A stretch of DNA of 64,000 bases, from the NCBI RefSeq assembly GCF_049889055.1, contig NZ_JBLTWO010000001.1, positions 310,001 through 374,000 of the forward strand, written 5' to 3'. Made by a program: the position numbers and the translations under genes. Below, piece by piece: positions 54,769-62,955 of the stretch (its first letter is position 1; every line of letters starts with the position of its first letter). This DNA is from Rhizorhabdus sp049889055. Lineage in GTDB: Bacteria; Pseudomonadota; Alphaproteobacteria; Sphingomonadales; Sphingomonadaceae. Below the pieces are notes generated by a model. It was given only the letters and a program-made list of their open reading frames with translations. It was not told the DNA's origin and did not search any database.

Positions 54769-55473
54769 TCAGGCGAGCGTCTTCATCTCATATTGCCGCA
54801 TCGGGATGCAGTCGCAGCCCTTGGCCCCGATGAAATTGGCGCAGCTGTCCATCATGCGCTTTTCATTGGCTTCCAGCTTCGCCTGATCACCGGCCGCGTC
54901 ATAGTAAAGCTGCTTGTCGTGGATCGCGGCGAGCGGGAAACATTCCTCGACCACCGCCGCATAGGGGCCGGCGCCGGGCGTCACCGGACGGACAACCAGA
55001 TTCTGCACATATTCGAAATTGCTCTGCGTCACGATCGCGGTTTCGGTGTGCCCGTCCTGCCAGTTGCGGCGCCAGGTCTCATGATCGAGATGGTCGGGTT
55101 TCTCGATGAACACGACCTGCGAAAAGCCTTCGGTCGGCTTGCCCGGAGGATGAGCGCGGTTCGGCAGCGGGGTCGACTCCGCGACCAGCCAGCCTTCGAC
55201 GCGGTTCGACAGCTGAGCCAGCGCCGCTTCGATCGGAGCCCGCGCGGGCGGGAAGGCGGTATCGACCCAGACCTGCACCGCCGCCTCCATCTGCGGCTGC
55301 GTGACGACGAACACAGGATTGCTGCCCCGGGGAAGCGCATCGTCCTGCACATTGATGCGCAGAGCGCGGACATGCGGGGCGATAGCCTCGGCGACCTCGC
55401 CCAGCAGCCGCTCGTTGAACGCCGCACGGGACGTGTCGGCATCGCGCCACAATGCGTAGATCAGCTTTTCCAT
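54769..55473 (-). CDS. EthD-like two-domain protein
   Basis: A 234-residue protein that reads as two ferredoxin-like EthD modules: MEKLIYALWRDADTSRAAFNERL, then from about residue 118 VVFIEKPDHLDHETWRRNWQDGHTETAI. It ends FIGAKGCDCIPMRQYEMKTLA. Such tandem EthD proteins make an internal pseudo-dimer. Its start is immediately after the hydrolase stop (TGA-ATG), showing tight coupling to that gene. Function unknown. Confidence 0.75.
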   Translation of the reverse strand: MEKLIYALWRDADTSRAAFNERLLGEVAEAIAPHVRALRINVQDDALPRGSNPVFVVTQPQMEAAVQVWVDTAFPPARAPIEAALAQLSNRVEGWLVAESTPLPNRAHPPGKPTEGFSQVVFIEKPDHLDHETWRRNWQDGHTETAIVTQSNFEYVQNLVVRPVTPGAGPYAAVVEECFPLAAIHDKQLYYDAAGDQAKLEANEKRMMDSCANFIGAKGCDCIPMRQYEMKTLA

Positions 55474-56409
55474 TCAGTCCTCCAACTGGCGCAGGAAATC
55501 GACGAGCGCCGCTGCCAGCGCCTCACCCTGCTCTTCCTGCACGAAATGTCCCGCCCCCTCGATCCGGACATGCGGCGCCCGCGCCGCGCCGGGTATGCGG
55601 TCGCGAAAGACCTGCTCCCAGGCAGCCGTCGACGGATCGCCATCGCTGAACGCCGTCGCGAAGGGCCGGTCGAAGCGTTCGAGCACCGCCCAGGCCGCCT
55701 TGTTCTGCGCGATGCCGTCGCTGTCGGGCCGCGCCGGGATCAGCGTCGTGATCGCGAGCGCCGCCGCCTTGTAGCCGGCATCGGGGAAAGGAGCGTCATA
55801 GGCCGCCAGTATCTCGGGTGCGGGCCGGTGGACGCAGGTCGCCGCGACGATCTCGCTGACCGGCAGATCGTCGCTGGTTCGGCACAGTTCGATCCACGGC
55901 TCGATGATCGGCCCAGGCCAGCCGGCGACACCGCGCGGCGGTTCCTCGGCGGTCGGCAGCAGCGTGTTGGTGGCCAGCACGCCGATGAAGCGGTCGGGCA
56001 TCTCCGCCAGCAGGCGCAGCCCGATCGGACCGCCCCAGTCCTGGATCACCAGCACGATCCGCTGCAGGTCGAGCTGCTCGATGAAGTCCCGCATCCAGCC
56101 GACGAACCGATCATAGCTGAAGATGGTGCGGTCGGCGGGCTTGTCCGAGCGACCGAAGCCGACATGGTCGGGCGCCACCGCCCGCCAGCCCGCAGCCGCG
56201 ACCGGCCCGATCAGCTTGCGATAGAGAAAGCTCCAGCTCGGTTCGCCATGGAGCATCAGGACGGTGCCATGGATCGCATCGCCCTCGTCGACATAATGCA
56301 TGCGCAAGGGCCCGAGATCGCGGTCGGCGACGTCGACATGATGCGGCTCGAAGGCGAAGCCGGGCAGGCTTGCGAAACGCTCGACCGGCGTGCGCAGCAG
56401 CTTCGACAC
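55474..56409 (-). CDS. Haloalkane dehalogenase-like alpha/beta hydrolase (HLD-I, DhlA-like)
   Basis: A 311-residue hydrolase with the signature of subfamily I haloalkane dehalogenases: HGEPSWSFLYRKL (E56 in the oxyanion strand), nucleophile D124 and halide-binding W125 in VIQDWGGPIGLR, a cap Trp near residue 172, YDAPFPDAGYKA, acid at D256/D258, base H288 in GAGHFVQEE. All functional positions match DhlA almost residue for residue. The GTG at 56409 has GAGGGG upstream; an in-frame start at 56451 is possible. The natural substrate may be a haloalkane, but HLD-like proteins with other substrates exist. Confidence 0.85.
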   Translation of the reverse strand: MSKLLRTPVERFASLPGFAFEPHHVDVADRDLGPLRMHYVDEGDAIHGTVLMLHGEPSWSFLYRKLIGPVAAAGWRAVAPDHVGFGRSDKPADRTIFSYDRFVGWMRDFIEQLDLQRIVLVIQDWGGPIGLRLLAEMPDRFIGVLATNTLLPTAEEPPRGVAGWPGPIIEPWIELCRTSDDLPVSEIVAATCVHRPAPEILAAYDAPFPDAGYKAAALAITTLIPARPDSDGIAQNKAAWAVLERFDRPFATAFSDGDPSTAAWEQVFRDRIPGAARAPHVRIEGAGHFVQEEQGEALAAALVDFLRQLED

Positions 56410-56546
56410 GCGACATCCCCTCGAATCTCTTTGCGAATGCTTATTGGCCACAGTTTACGCATTGAGCATTTTGGATTGCAAGCCATTCGCGCTTCGCGCA
56501 TCCTTTGACCCAATGTCGCCATCATGAGCGACGGAAAGGACGAGGG

Positions 56547-56987
56547 ATGCTGTCGCTTCAGGAAATGTCTGACCGGCTCGAGATCCAGGATCTCATCACG
56601 CGCTATGCCTATGCGATCGACGAGCAGGACTGGGATGGGCTCGACCGCGTGTTCACCGCCGACGCTGTGATCGACTATACCGACCTCGGCGGCGCCAAGG
56701 GCAGTCTGTCGGAAACCAAGGCCTATCTGGCGCAGGCCATGCCGACCTTCCCCGCCTTCCAGCATCTGTCGACCACGACGCGCATCGACATCGACGGCGA
56801 CAGCGCCCGGACCAAGACGATCCTGTTCAACCCGATGGTCATGAACCACGAGGGCGAGGAGCGAGTCTTCTTCATTGGCCTCTGGTATAATGACGAACTG
56901 GTTCGCACCGCCGACGGCTGGCGGATCAAGCACCGGCGCGAGCAGAAATGCTGGTCGTTCAACGCGCCGGCGGGGCTGCTTCCATGA
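56547..56987 (+). CDS. SnoaL-like protein
   Basis: A 146-residue NTF2-fold protein: MSDRLEIQDLITRYAYAIDEQDWDGLDRVFTADAVIDYTDLGG, then QHLSTTTRIDIDGDSARTKT and DGWRIKHRREQKCW. The first helices resemble those of the SnoaL proteins on the other strand. AGGACGAGGG precedes the ATG. Divergent from the dehalogenase-like operon (137-bp gap), coupled to an EthD gene by ATGA. Confidence 0.85.
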   Translation: MLSLQEMSDRLEIQDLITRYAYAIDEQDWDGLDRVFTADAVIDYTDLGGAKGSLSETKAYLAQAMPTFPAFQHLSTTTRIDIDGDSARTKTILFNPMVMNHEGEERVFFIGLWYNDELVRTADGWRIKHRREQKCWSFNAPAGLLP

Positions 56988-57553
56988 GCGGACCGACCGC
57001 GAAGACGATCGGTTTCATGCCGCGCCGCGCCGACATTTCGCGCGCCGACTTCCGGACCTATTACGAAACCCGGCACGCCGTCCTCGCGGTCCCGCTCTTT
57101 CCGTTCCGGCGCTATCGCCGCAACCATCTGGTCGATCAGGCGATCGAGCCGGGCTTCGACTGCATCTCCGAATTCTGGGTGGGGTCGCTCGAGAAGATCG
57201 GCGAGCTGATGGCGGGCGAGGTCGGGGACACGATGCGCACCGACGAGCGGAATTTCCTCGACCAGCCGAACATCCTCGCCGTGCGCGCCGACCCGGTCGC
57301 GACGGGCAGCGACAGTGCCGGCACCCTCGCACTGCTGGTCTTGGACGGCGGTGACACCGCAGCGCTCACCGAGGCTGCGCGCGCGGCGGATGCGGGGCTC
57401 GACCTGCTCTCGCCGCTCGACGAGCGCCCTTCGCCCTGCGACGCGATCCTGCGCTTCGACAGCGGCCTGCCCACCCTTCCGCCAGGATGGCGCGTGAGCC
57501 GCCTCATCGAGGTCATCCCGTGCGAGACGGACCCGGCCCAGCTGCAGGGCTGA
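56984..57553 (+). CDS. EthD-domain protein with C-terminal extension
   Basis: A 189-residue protein. The first 110 residues are an EthD module paralogous to that at 52866: FMPRRADISRADFRTYYETRHAVL and DERNFLD match its RRAD, YYETRH and ENFLD motifs. A second, diverged half (LALLVLDGGDTAAL to IEVIPCETD) may be another ferredoxin-like unit. Coupled to the SnoaL gene, repeating the SnoaL-EthD pairing. Converges on an SDR gene. Confidence 0.8.
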   Translation: MSGPTAKTIGFMPRRADISRADFRTYYETRHAVLAVPLFPFRRYRRNHLVDQAIEPGFDCISEFWVGSLEKIGELMAGEVGDTMRTDERNFLDQPNILAVRADPVATGSDSAGTLALLVLDGGDTAALTEAARAADAGLDLLSPLDERPSPCDAILRFDSGLPTLPPGWRVSRLIEVIPCETDPAQLQG

Positions 57554-57566
57554 GCCGGTCCCCGCT

Positions 57567-58316
57567 TCAGATCGCGGTCTGTCCGCCGTCCACGGCCAGC
57601 GTCGTGCCGGTCACGAAGCGCGCGTCGCTCGACAGCAGAAAGGCCACCGCCGCCGCGACGTCCTCGGGCTGGGCTACCGGTCCGATCAGCGGCGTCATCC
57701 GCGCGAACAGGTCGAGGTCGACACCCTCGATCGCGTCGAAGCCACCGGCGATCAGCGGCGTGTCGACCGCACCGGGGCAGATTGCGTTCACGCGGACGCC
57801 GCGCCGCGCATATTCCGCCGCGACCGAGCGGGTCAGCCCGACCACCCCGCTCTTCGACGCCGAATAGGCCGCCGCATAGGGCGTCGCGACCAGCCCCGCC
57901 GCGCTGGCGATGTTGACGATCGCCCCGCCCTGCGCCTCGATCACAGGAAGCGCAGCGCGCGTCATCTGGAACACGCCGGTCAGGTTGATGCCGATGACGC
58001 GCTGCCATTCGGCATTGCTGGTCGCTGCCGCATGGCCGAAGCTGCCAACACCCGCGACATTGGCGAGACCGTCGAGCCGCCCGAAGCGCGCCTTGGCTTC
58101 TGCCACCGCCGCATCACAGGCCGCAGGATCGGACACGTCGACCTGTAGCGAGGCTGCATTGCCACAGCCTTCGGCCGTGGCAGCAGCTCCCGGTCCATTG
58201 ATGTCGACGCAGAACAGGCTCGCCCCTTCTTCCGACAGCCGCAGCGCCGTCGCCTTGCCGATGCCCGAGGCGGCCCCAGTCACCAGCACCACCAGACCCT
58301 CGAAACGCTTCATCAT
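57567..58316 (-). CDS. Short-chain dehydrogenase/reductase
   Basis: A 249-residue classical SDR: VTGAASGIGKATALRL, FCVDING (NAD-favouring acidic end), ANVAGVG in place of NNAG, IASAAGLVATPYAAAYSASKSG with catalytic Ser, Tyr and Lys, and TGTTLAVDGGQTAI at the end. AGGAGGGG is present upstream of the ATG. It is last of three genes (SDR, old yellow enzyme, SDR) on the minus strand, 7 bp after the flavin enzyme gene. Confidence 0.9.
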   Translation of the reverse strand: MMKRFEGLVVLVTGAASGIGKATALRLSEEGASLFCVDINGPGAAATAEGCGNAASLQVDVSDPAACDAAVAEAKARFGRLDGLANVAGVGSFGHAAATSNAEWQRVIGINLTGVFQMTRAALPVIEAQGGAIVNIASAAGLVATPYAAAYSASKSGVVGLTRSVAAEYARRGVRVNAICPGAVDTPLIAGGFDAIEGVDLDLFARMTPLIGPVAQPEDVAAAVAFLLSSDARFVTGTTLAVDGGQTAI

Positions 58317-58323
58317 CCCCTCC

Positions 58324-59475
58324 TCATGTCAGCGTGGTGAGAGCCGCGAGATCGAGCGCTTGAAGTTCGCCATCACGACCCTCCCGCACCTTGTTGGCCC
58401 ATTGCGCGTCGGCGAGCAGCGAGCGGCCCACCGACAAAAGATCGAACTCGCCGCGCGCCAGCATCGCCGCCACCTCGTCCAGCCGATCGAGCGAGACACC
58501 AGGGAAGGCCGCGCCGGGGGTTGCGGCTTCCTCCTCGGTGAACAGCCCAGCCAGCCCCACCGAACCGACCGCGATCGTCGGCAGTCCGGTCAGCCGCCTG
58601 GCCCAACCGGCCAGATTGAGCGGGCTACCCTCGAAAGCGGGCTCCCACGCTTCGCGTTGCGAGCAGTGCAGGATATCCGCCCCGGCCGCCGCGAGCGGGC
58701 GCAGCAGATCGCCCAGTTCCTCGGGCGTCTCAGCGATCCGTGCGTCATAAGCGTCGATCTTGAACTGCGAGATGCGAACGAGGATCGGGAAATCGGGACC
58801 GGTGGCCGCACGGCAGGCGGCGATCACCTCGGCAGGGAAGCGCGCGCGATTGGCGGCGCTGCCGCCATAATCGTCGCGTCGGCGATTGGTCTGCGGCCAC
58901 AGATACTGGTCGAGGAGAAAGCCATGGCCCGCATGGACCTCGACACCGTCGAAGCCGCGCATCTTCGCTGCGGCAGCCGAGTCGGCGAACGCGCGTGCCA
59001 CGGCTGTCATGTCGGCCTCGGTCATGGCTTGCACGCTCGGCCCTCGGCCGGCGTCGAGATCGGCGACGGTGTAGCCCGACGGGCCTATCGCGGACCTGTC
59101 GGCAAAAGCATCGACATGGCGCGCGGCTCCCGTGTGCCACAGTTGGGGCATCAGCTTGCCGCCCGCTTCGTGGACCGCATCGAGCACATGGCTCCAACCA
59201 TCGAGCGGCCCGTCGCCATAGAAGAGCGGACCGGTCCCGTCATAGTCGGCCAGGTCATGGCCGACCGCCGCCGCGCCGGTGATCGCGAGCGATACGCCGC
59301 CTTCGATACGCCGCCTGAAATAGCCGGCATAGTCTGCATGAGGCCGCCCGCCCTGCGCATGGGCGCGGCCCATCGGCGACATGACGATGCGGTTCGGCAG
59401 CGACAGGTTGCGCGAGACGAAGGGCTGGAACAGCGCCACGCGCGCGGGCGCGTCAGCAGAAATAGCTGCCTCCAT
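58324..59475 (-). CDS. NADH:flavin oxidoreductase, old yellow enzyme family
   Basis: A 383-residue FMN-binding barrel that reduces activated C=C bonds or acts as a dienoyl reductase-like enzyme. Seen: NRIVMSPMGRAHA, LWHTGAARH (substrate-binding His), the family block FDGVEVHAGHGFLLDQYLWPQTNRR with RDDYGGS, and the FMN phosphate region VGSVGLAG. It lacks the C-terminal Fe-S/FAD domains of dienoyl-CoA reductases. Its start overlaps the upstream SDR stop by 23 bp. Confidence 0.92.
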   Translation of the reverse strand: MEAAISADAPARVALFQPFVSRNLSLPNRIVMSPMGRAHAQGGRPHADYAGYFRRRIEGGVSLAITGAAAVGHDLADYDGTGPLFYGDGPLDGWSHVLDAVHEAGGKLMPQLWHTGAARHVDAFADRSAIGPSGYTVADLDAGRGPSVQAMTEADMTAVARAFADSAAAAKMRGFDGVEVHAGHGFLLDQYLWPQTNRRRDDYGGSAANRARFPAEVIAACRAATGPDFPILVRISQFKIDAYDARIAETPEELGDLLRPLAAAGADILHCSQREAWEPAFEGSPLNLAGWARRLTGLPTIAVGSVGLAGLFTEEEAATPGAAFPGVSLDRLDEVAAMLARGEFDLLSVGRSLLADAQWANKVREGRDGELQALDLAALTTLT

Positions 59476-60274
59476 TGGCCGCTACGACCGATCCGGTCAC
59501 GAAGCTGGCATCGTCGCTGGCGAGGAAGGCGACCGCCGCCGCGATCTCCTCGGGCTGCGCCATCCGGCCGAGCGGCACCGCCCGCGCCAGATCGGCGCGC
59601 ACCGAGTCGGGCACATTGGCCATGATCGGCGTGTCGGTCGGGCCGGGGTGGACCGCGTTGACGCGGATGTTCCGGCTGGCGACCTCGCGCGCGAGCCCCC
59701 GCGCAAGCCCGACGATCGCGGCCTTGCTGGTGACATAGTGGATCGGACCCTCGCCCGATGCGGCGGAGGTCGAGGCGATCAGCACGATCGACCCGGACGC
59801 GTTGCGCGCGGCCATGTCGCGCAGCGCGGCGCGGCAACAAAAGAAGGCCCCGTTGATGTTGACGCCCGTCACCGCGAGCCAGCCCGCGTCGGACATGTGG
59901 ATGCTCTGGTCGGGATGCGCGGTCGGCGTCTCACCGCGCGCAATCTGGCCCGCGCGCTCGGCTGCACCCGCATACATCTGCTCGCTGCCGTCGTCGGGGC
60001 CTCGGCCGATGCCGGCATTGCATACCAATATGTCGATCCCGCCCAGGCGCCGGGCGACTTCGGCCATCGCCGCATCGACCGAGGCGCTTTCCGAGACATC
60101 GCAGCCGAGACCGATATGCCCGGCGGTATCGCCGAAGACCGCAGCAGCGGCAGCTTGCTCCCGGTCGATCACCGCGACCGTGGCGCCCTCGGCGGCCAGC
60201 CGCTCGGCGATCGCCCGACCGATGCCCTGCGCTCCGCCAGTGACCACGGCGCGACGCCCATGGAGCCGGTTCAT
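59453..60274 (-). CDS. Short-chain dehydrogenase/reductase
   Basis: A 273-residue SDR: VTGGAQGIGRAIAERL, VAVIDRE, CNAGIGRG, IASTSAASGEGPIHYVTSKAA (Ser, Tyr, Lys), ending FVTGSVVAANGGSYF. A roughly 25-residue insertion after CNAGIGRG (DGSEQMYAGAAERAG region) extends the substrate loop. GAGGGGG precedes the ATG at 60274. First gene of the three-gene operon; the 137-bp gap to the next gene (60275-60411) is AT-rich and should contain divergent promoters. Confidence 0.9.
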   Translation of the reverse strand: MNRLHGRRAVVTGGAQGIGRAIAERLAAEGATVAVIDREQAAAAAVFGDTAGHIGLGCDVSESASVDAAMAEVARRLGGIDILVCNAGIGRGPDDGSEQMYAGAAERAGQIARGETPTAHPDQSIHMSDAGWLAVTGVNINGAFFCCRAALRDMAARNASGSIVLIASTSAASGEGPIHYVTSKAAIVGLARGLAREVASRNIRVNAVHPGPTDTPIMANVPDSVRADLARAVPLGRMAQPEEIAAAVAFLASDDASFVTGSVVAANGGSYFC

Positions 60275-60411
60275 GTCCCCCTCGCGCACATTCGTCATCC
60301 TCTCAAAACTTTACGCAGATACACATATTCTCATAATTCATATTACCATATGCGGAGTTACACCGCCCGCACAAGAAACTAAAATGCGGGTCCCGAGGGG
60401 AGGAAATCATC

Positions 60412-60726
60412 ATGCGTCGAACCATCGCTTTGGCCATGCTCGCATCCGCGCCATGGCCGGTTAATGCCTTTGTCCAGCCCGCCTTCGAGCTCTACCATCC
60501 GGCGCAGGTCGAGGTGCTGCGCGGGCCGCAGGACACGCTGTTCGGCAAGAGCATGACGGGCAGCGCGAACAGCCGGACGACCGGGGCGCCGATCTTCGAC
60601 CCTGCCTTCCGGGGCGAGGTGAGCTCTGGCAGATACCATCTGCTGCAGCTGCGTGCGCAACGCTATGTCGCCCAGGTGGGCGTGGTCGAAAGCCCCGTAT
60701 CCCTGTTCGAACTGGACCCTGCATGA
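60412..60726 (+). pseudogene. Remnant of a TonB-dependent receptor (signal peptide and plug fragment)
   Basis: A 104-residue open frame. A short signal-like N-terminus (MRRTIALAMLASAPWPVNA) is followed directly by a plug-domain fragment, AQVEVLRGPQDTLFGKSMTGSA, recognisable from the receptor motif RGPQGTLFGKNTTGGA, and by FRGEVSSGRYHLLQLRAQR, the start of a barrel. The TonB box, first plug half and nearly the whole barrel are missing. GGGGAGGAA gives a good ribosome site and the stop overlaps the MFS start (ATGA), so translation of the remnant may serve the transporter. Confidence 0.7.
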
Positions 60727-62006
60727 ACCAAGGCACCACGGACGAAAAGCTGACCCGGCAGCATGTCGGCCTGCTGGCGATGCTGGCGGTCGTGGTCATG
60801 TTCGAGGGGTTCGACGTCAGCGCGACTGCGGTCGTCCTGCCCTATCTTGCCAAGGATTTCGCCACGACGACCGCTGCGTTGGGCGGCGCGCTCGGCCTCA
60901 TCGCCCTGGGCTCGATCGCCGCCTGGGCGCTCGTCCGCCTCGGCGACCGCTTCGGGCGCCGCCCGATCCTGATCCTCGCGGCGGCCGGCTTCTCGCTCGG
61001 TTCCCTCGCCACCGTCCTGGTCGGCAGCGTCGGCCAATATACGGCGGTCCAGATGGCGACCCGGGCGCTGCTCGTCACGCAGATCGCCACCGCCTATCTG
61101 ATCGTCAGCGAGACGCTGCCGCCTGCGACGCGCGGACGCGCCAACGGGCTGCTCGGCGCCTTCGGCAGCCTCGGCGCTGCCCTGCCTTTCCTGGTGCTGG
61201 CGCCCGCACTGGAAACCAGCCTCGGCTGGCGCATGCTGTTCCTGATCGGCGCCCTCCCGCTGCTGATGGTGCCGTTGCTGCTGTTCAAGCTGCGCGAGAC
61301 CCCGGTCTGGCTCGACGCCCGCGCGCGCTCCGCGCCGCGCCTGTCACCGCTCGACGAGCTGCGCCAGTTGATGGTGCCGGGCCTGCGCATCCGCTTCGCG
61401 GCGATGAGCCTGCTCTGGTTCCTGGTCAATTTCGCGACCTCGGTCGGCAGCCTGTTCTTCACCCTCTATGCGGTGCGCGAGCGCAACTGGGCGCCGTCCG
61501 ATTTCGCGGCGATCGCACCCGTCGGGCTGGTCGCCTGCTTCTTCGGCTATCTCGCGGTCGGCTGGTTGATGGACCGGATCGGACGCCGCTGGACGATCAC
61601 CCTGTTCATGGCCGCGCTCGGGGGACTGACCCAGTTCTGCTATTCGGCGCAGGGCTGGTGGGCGGTTGCGGGCGGTTTCCTCGGCGTGCAGGTCGCGCTC
61701 GGCGTGTGGGTGGCGAGCTACACGCTCAATTCGGAGCTGTTCCCGACCCACCTGCGCGCCGCCGCCAATGGCTGGTGCCACAATCTGATCGGGCGCTGGG
61801 GCGTGGTGATCGCCCCCTGGCTGCTGGGCGCGGTCAGCGCGGCGATGGGGTCGATCGGTCCGGCGGTCACGCTGCTCGGCTTCGCCGCCTATCTCGCCAT
61901 ACCGCTGATCTGGCTGCTGATGCCCGAGACGCGTGGCGAACGGCTGGACCGCGATCCGCTCGTCACTGCGGACGCCCCGCGCGGTGGCGCTGCCGCCACG
62001 TCATAG
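60723..62006 (+). CDS. MFS transporter, aromatic acid/sugar-type symporter
   Basis: A 427-residue inner-membrane protein with 12 predicted spans. The loop 2-3 signature is RLGDRFGRRPI, repeated as WLMDRIGRRWT in the second half, and SETLPPATRGRANG follows span 4. The first span carries FEGFDVSATAVVLPYL, like the DGFDxxAxG of aromatic acid:H+ symporters. Probably imports a carboxylated pathway compound. Coupled to the receptor remnant; its 3' end overlaps the antisense AraC gene by 44 bp. Confidence 0.9.
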   Translation: MNQGTTDEKLTRQHVGLLAMLAVVVMFEGFDVSATAVVLPYLAKDFATTTAALGGALGLIALGSIAAWALVRLGDRFGRRPILILAAAGFSLGSLATVLVGSVGQYTAVQMATRALLVTQIATAYLIVSETLPPATRGRANGLLGAFGSLGAALPFLVLAPALETSLGWRMLFLIGALPLLMVPLLLFKLRETPVWLDARARSAPRLSPLDELRQLMVPGLRIRFAAMSLLWFLVNFATSVGSLFFTLYAVRERNWAPSDFAAIAPVGLVACFFGYLAVGWLMDRIGRRWTITLFMAALGGLTQFCYSAQGWWAVAGGFLGVQVALGVWVASYTLNSELFPTHLRAAANGWCHNLIGRWGVVIAPWLLGAVSAAMGSIGPAVTLLGFAAYLAIPLIWLLMPETRGERLDRDPLVTADAPRGGAAATS

Positions 62007-62832
62007 GGCTGATCCCGAAGCGGCGACGGAAGGCGGTCGAAAAGGCCGCCTGCCCGGCAAAGCCGCATGCCCCGGCGATCGTCTTCACCGGCAGGTCATG
62101 ACGCTCCTCCAGCATCCGGCGGGCTCGGTCGAAGGTGAACTGCTCGACCCGCTCCATCACCGTGCCGCCCATGCTGGCCTTCCAGGCGCGCATCAGGTGG
62201 CGGCGGCTGATCCCGCAGAGATCGGCGAGTTCCCCCAGATCGGGCGGCAGGCGTTCATCATCCTCCAGCCGCGCCTCGATCCGGCGGAGCTGCCAGTCGG
62301 CAAGGCCGCCACGCGGTCCTCCCGACTGGCGAATCTCGTCGAAATGCCGCGCCAGCTCGCCGAGCAGCACCATCCCCAGCCCCGCCACGATCGTCTCGCG
62401 CGCGATCGAGGGCCGCGCCATCTCGATGCTCAGCCGATCGAGCGTCGCGGCAATGCCCGCCGCCCGCACGTCGACGCAGGAAGCGAGCAACGCATCCTCC
62501 AGCCCCGCGCGGAGCCCGGTGAGTTCGGCAAAACGGTCGCGGTCGAAGCGCACGACGATCATCTCGCGCCCGCTGAAGCCATGCGAGCGTACGTGGAGCG
62601 GAACCTGCGCCGGCACGACGATCGCCGATCCGAAGCGGGTGAAGCTGCGATGCGAACGCGGCTCTCCGAAGCAGCCGATAGCGGCCTCCTCCCCGGTTCG
62701 CGTCATATAGACGATCGAGGGCTCGTCGAGTTCGTGGCAGCGCTCGAACGGGCCGCTGCGATCCTGCACCAGCCGTTCGACCCGCAAATCCGGCAAGGCC
62801 ATTTCGACGACGCTGCGATAGTGGCCGTCCAT
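61963..62832 (-). CDS. AraC family transcriptional regulator
   Basis: A 289-residue activator. The C-terminal double HTH (about 190-285) includes LADLCGISRRHLMRAWKASMGGTVMERVEQF and IAGACGFAGQAAFSTAFRRRFGISPMTWR, with GISPMTWRQRH at the end. The N-terminal 180 residues form a ligand-binding region without a clear cupin motif. It is convergent with the MFS gene and divergent from the last, truncated gene; either may be its target. Confidence 0.92.
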   Translation of the reverse strand: MDGHYRSVVEMALPDLRVERLVQDRSGPFERCHELDEPSIVYMTRTGEEAAIGCFGEPRSHRSFTRFGSAIVVPAQVPLHVRSHGFSGREMIVVRFDRDRFAELTGLRAGLEDALLASCVDVRAAGIAATLDRLSIEMARPSIARETIVAGLGMVLLGELARHFDEIRQSGGPRGGLADWQLRRIEARLEDDERLPPDLGELADLCGISRRHLMRAWKASMGGTVMERVEQFTFDRARRMLEERHDLPVKTIAGACGFAGQAAFSTAFRRRFGISPMTWRQRHRAGRPQ

Positions 62833-62955
62833 CCGCTCCTCCGGCTCTTCTCTACGCGTCGCTTTAACGCATATCCGTCCCTGGCTCCATCTGCGTAGCG
62901 GTTGCGCGTCTCGCGCTACGCCTTAGCGTAAGAACCCAGAGAGAGGAGCCACAGC

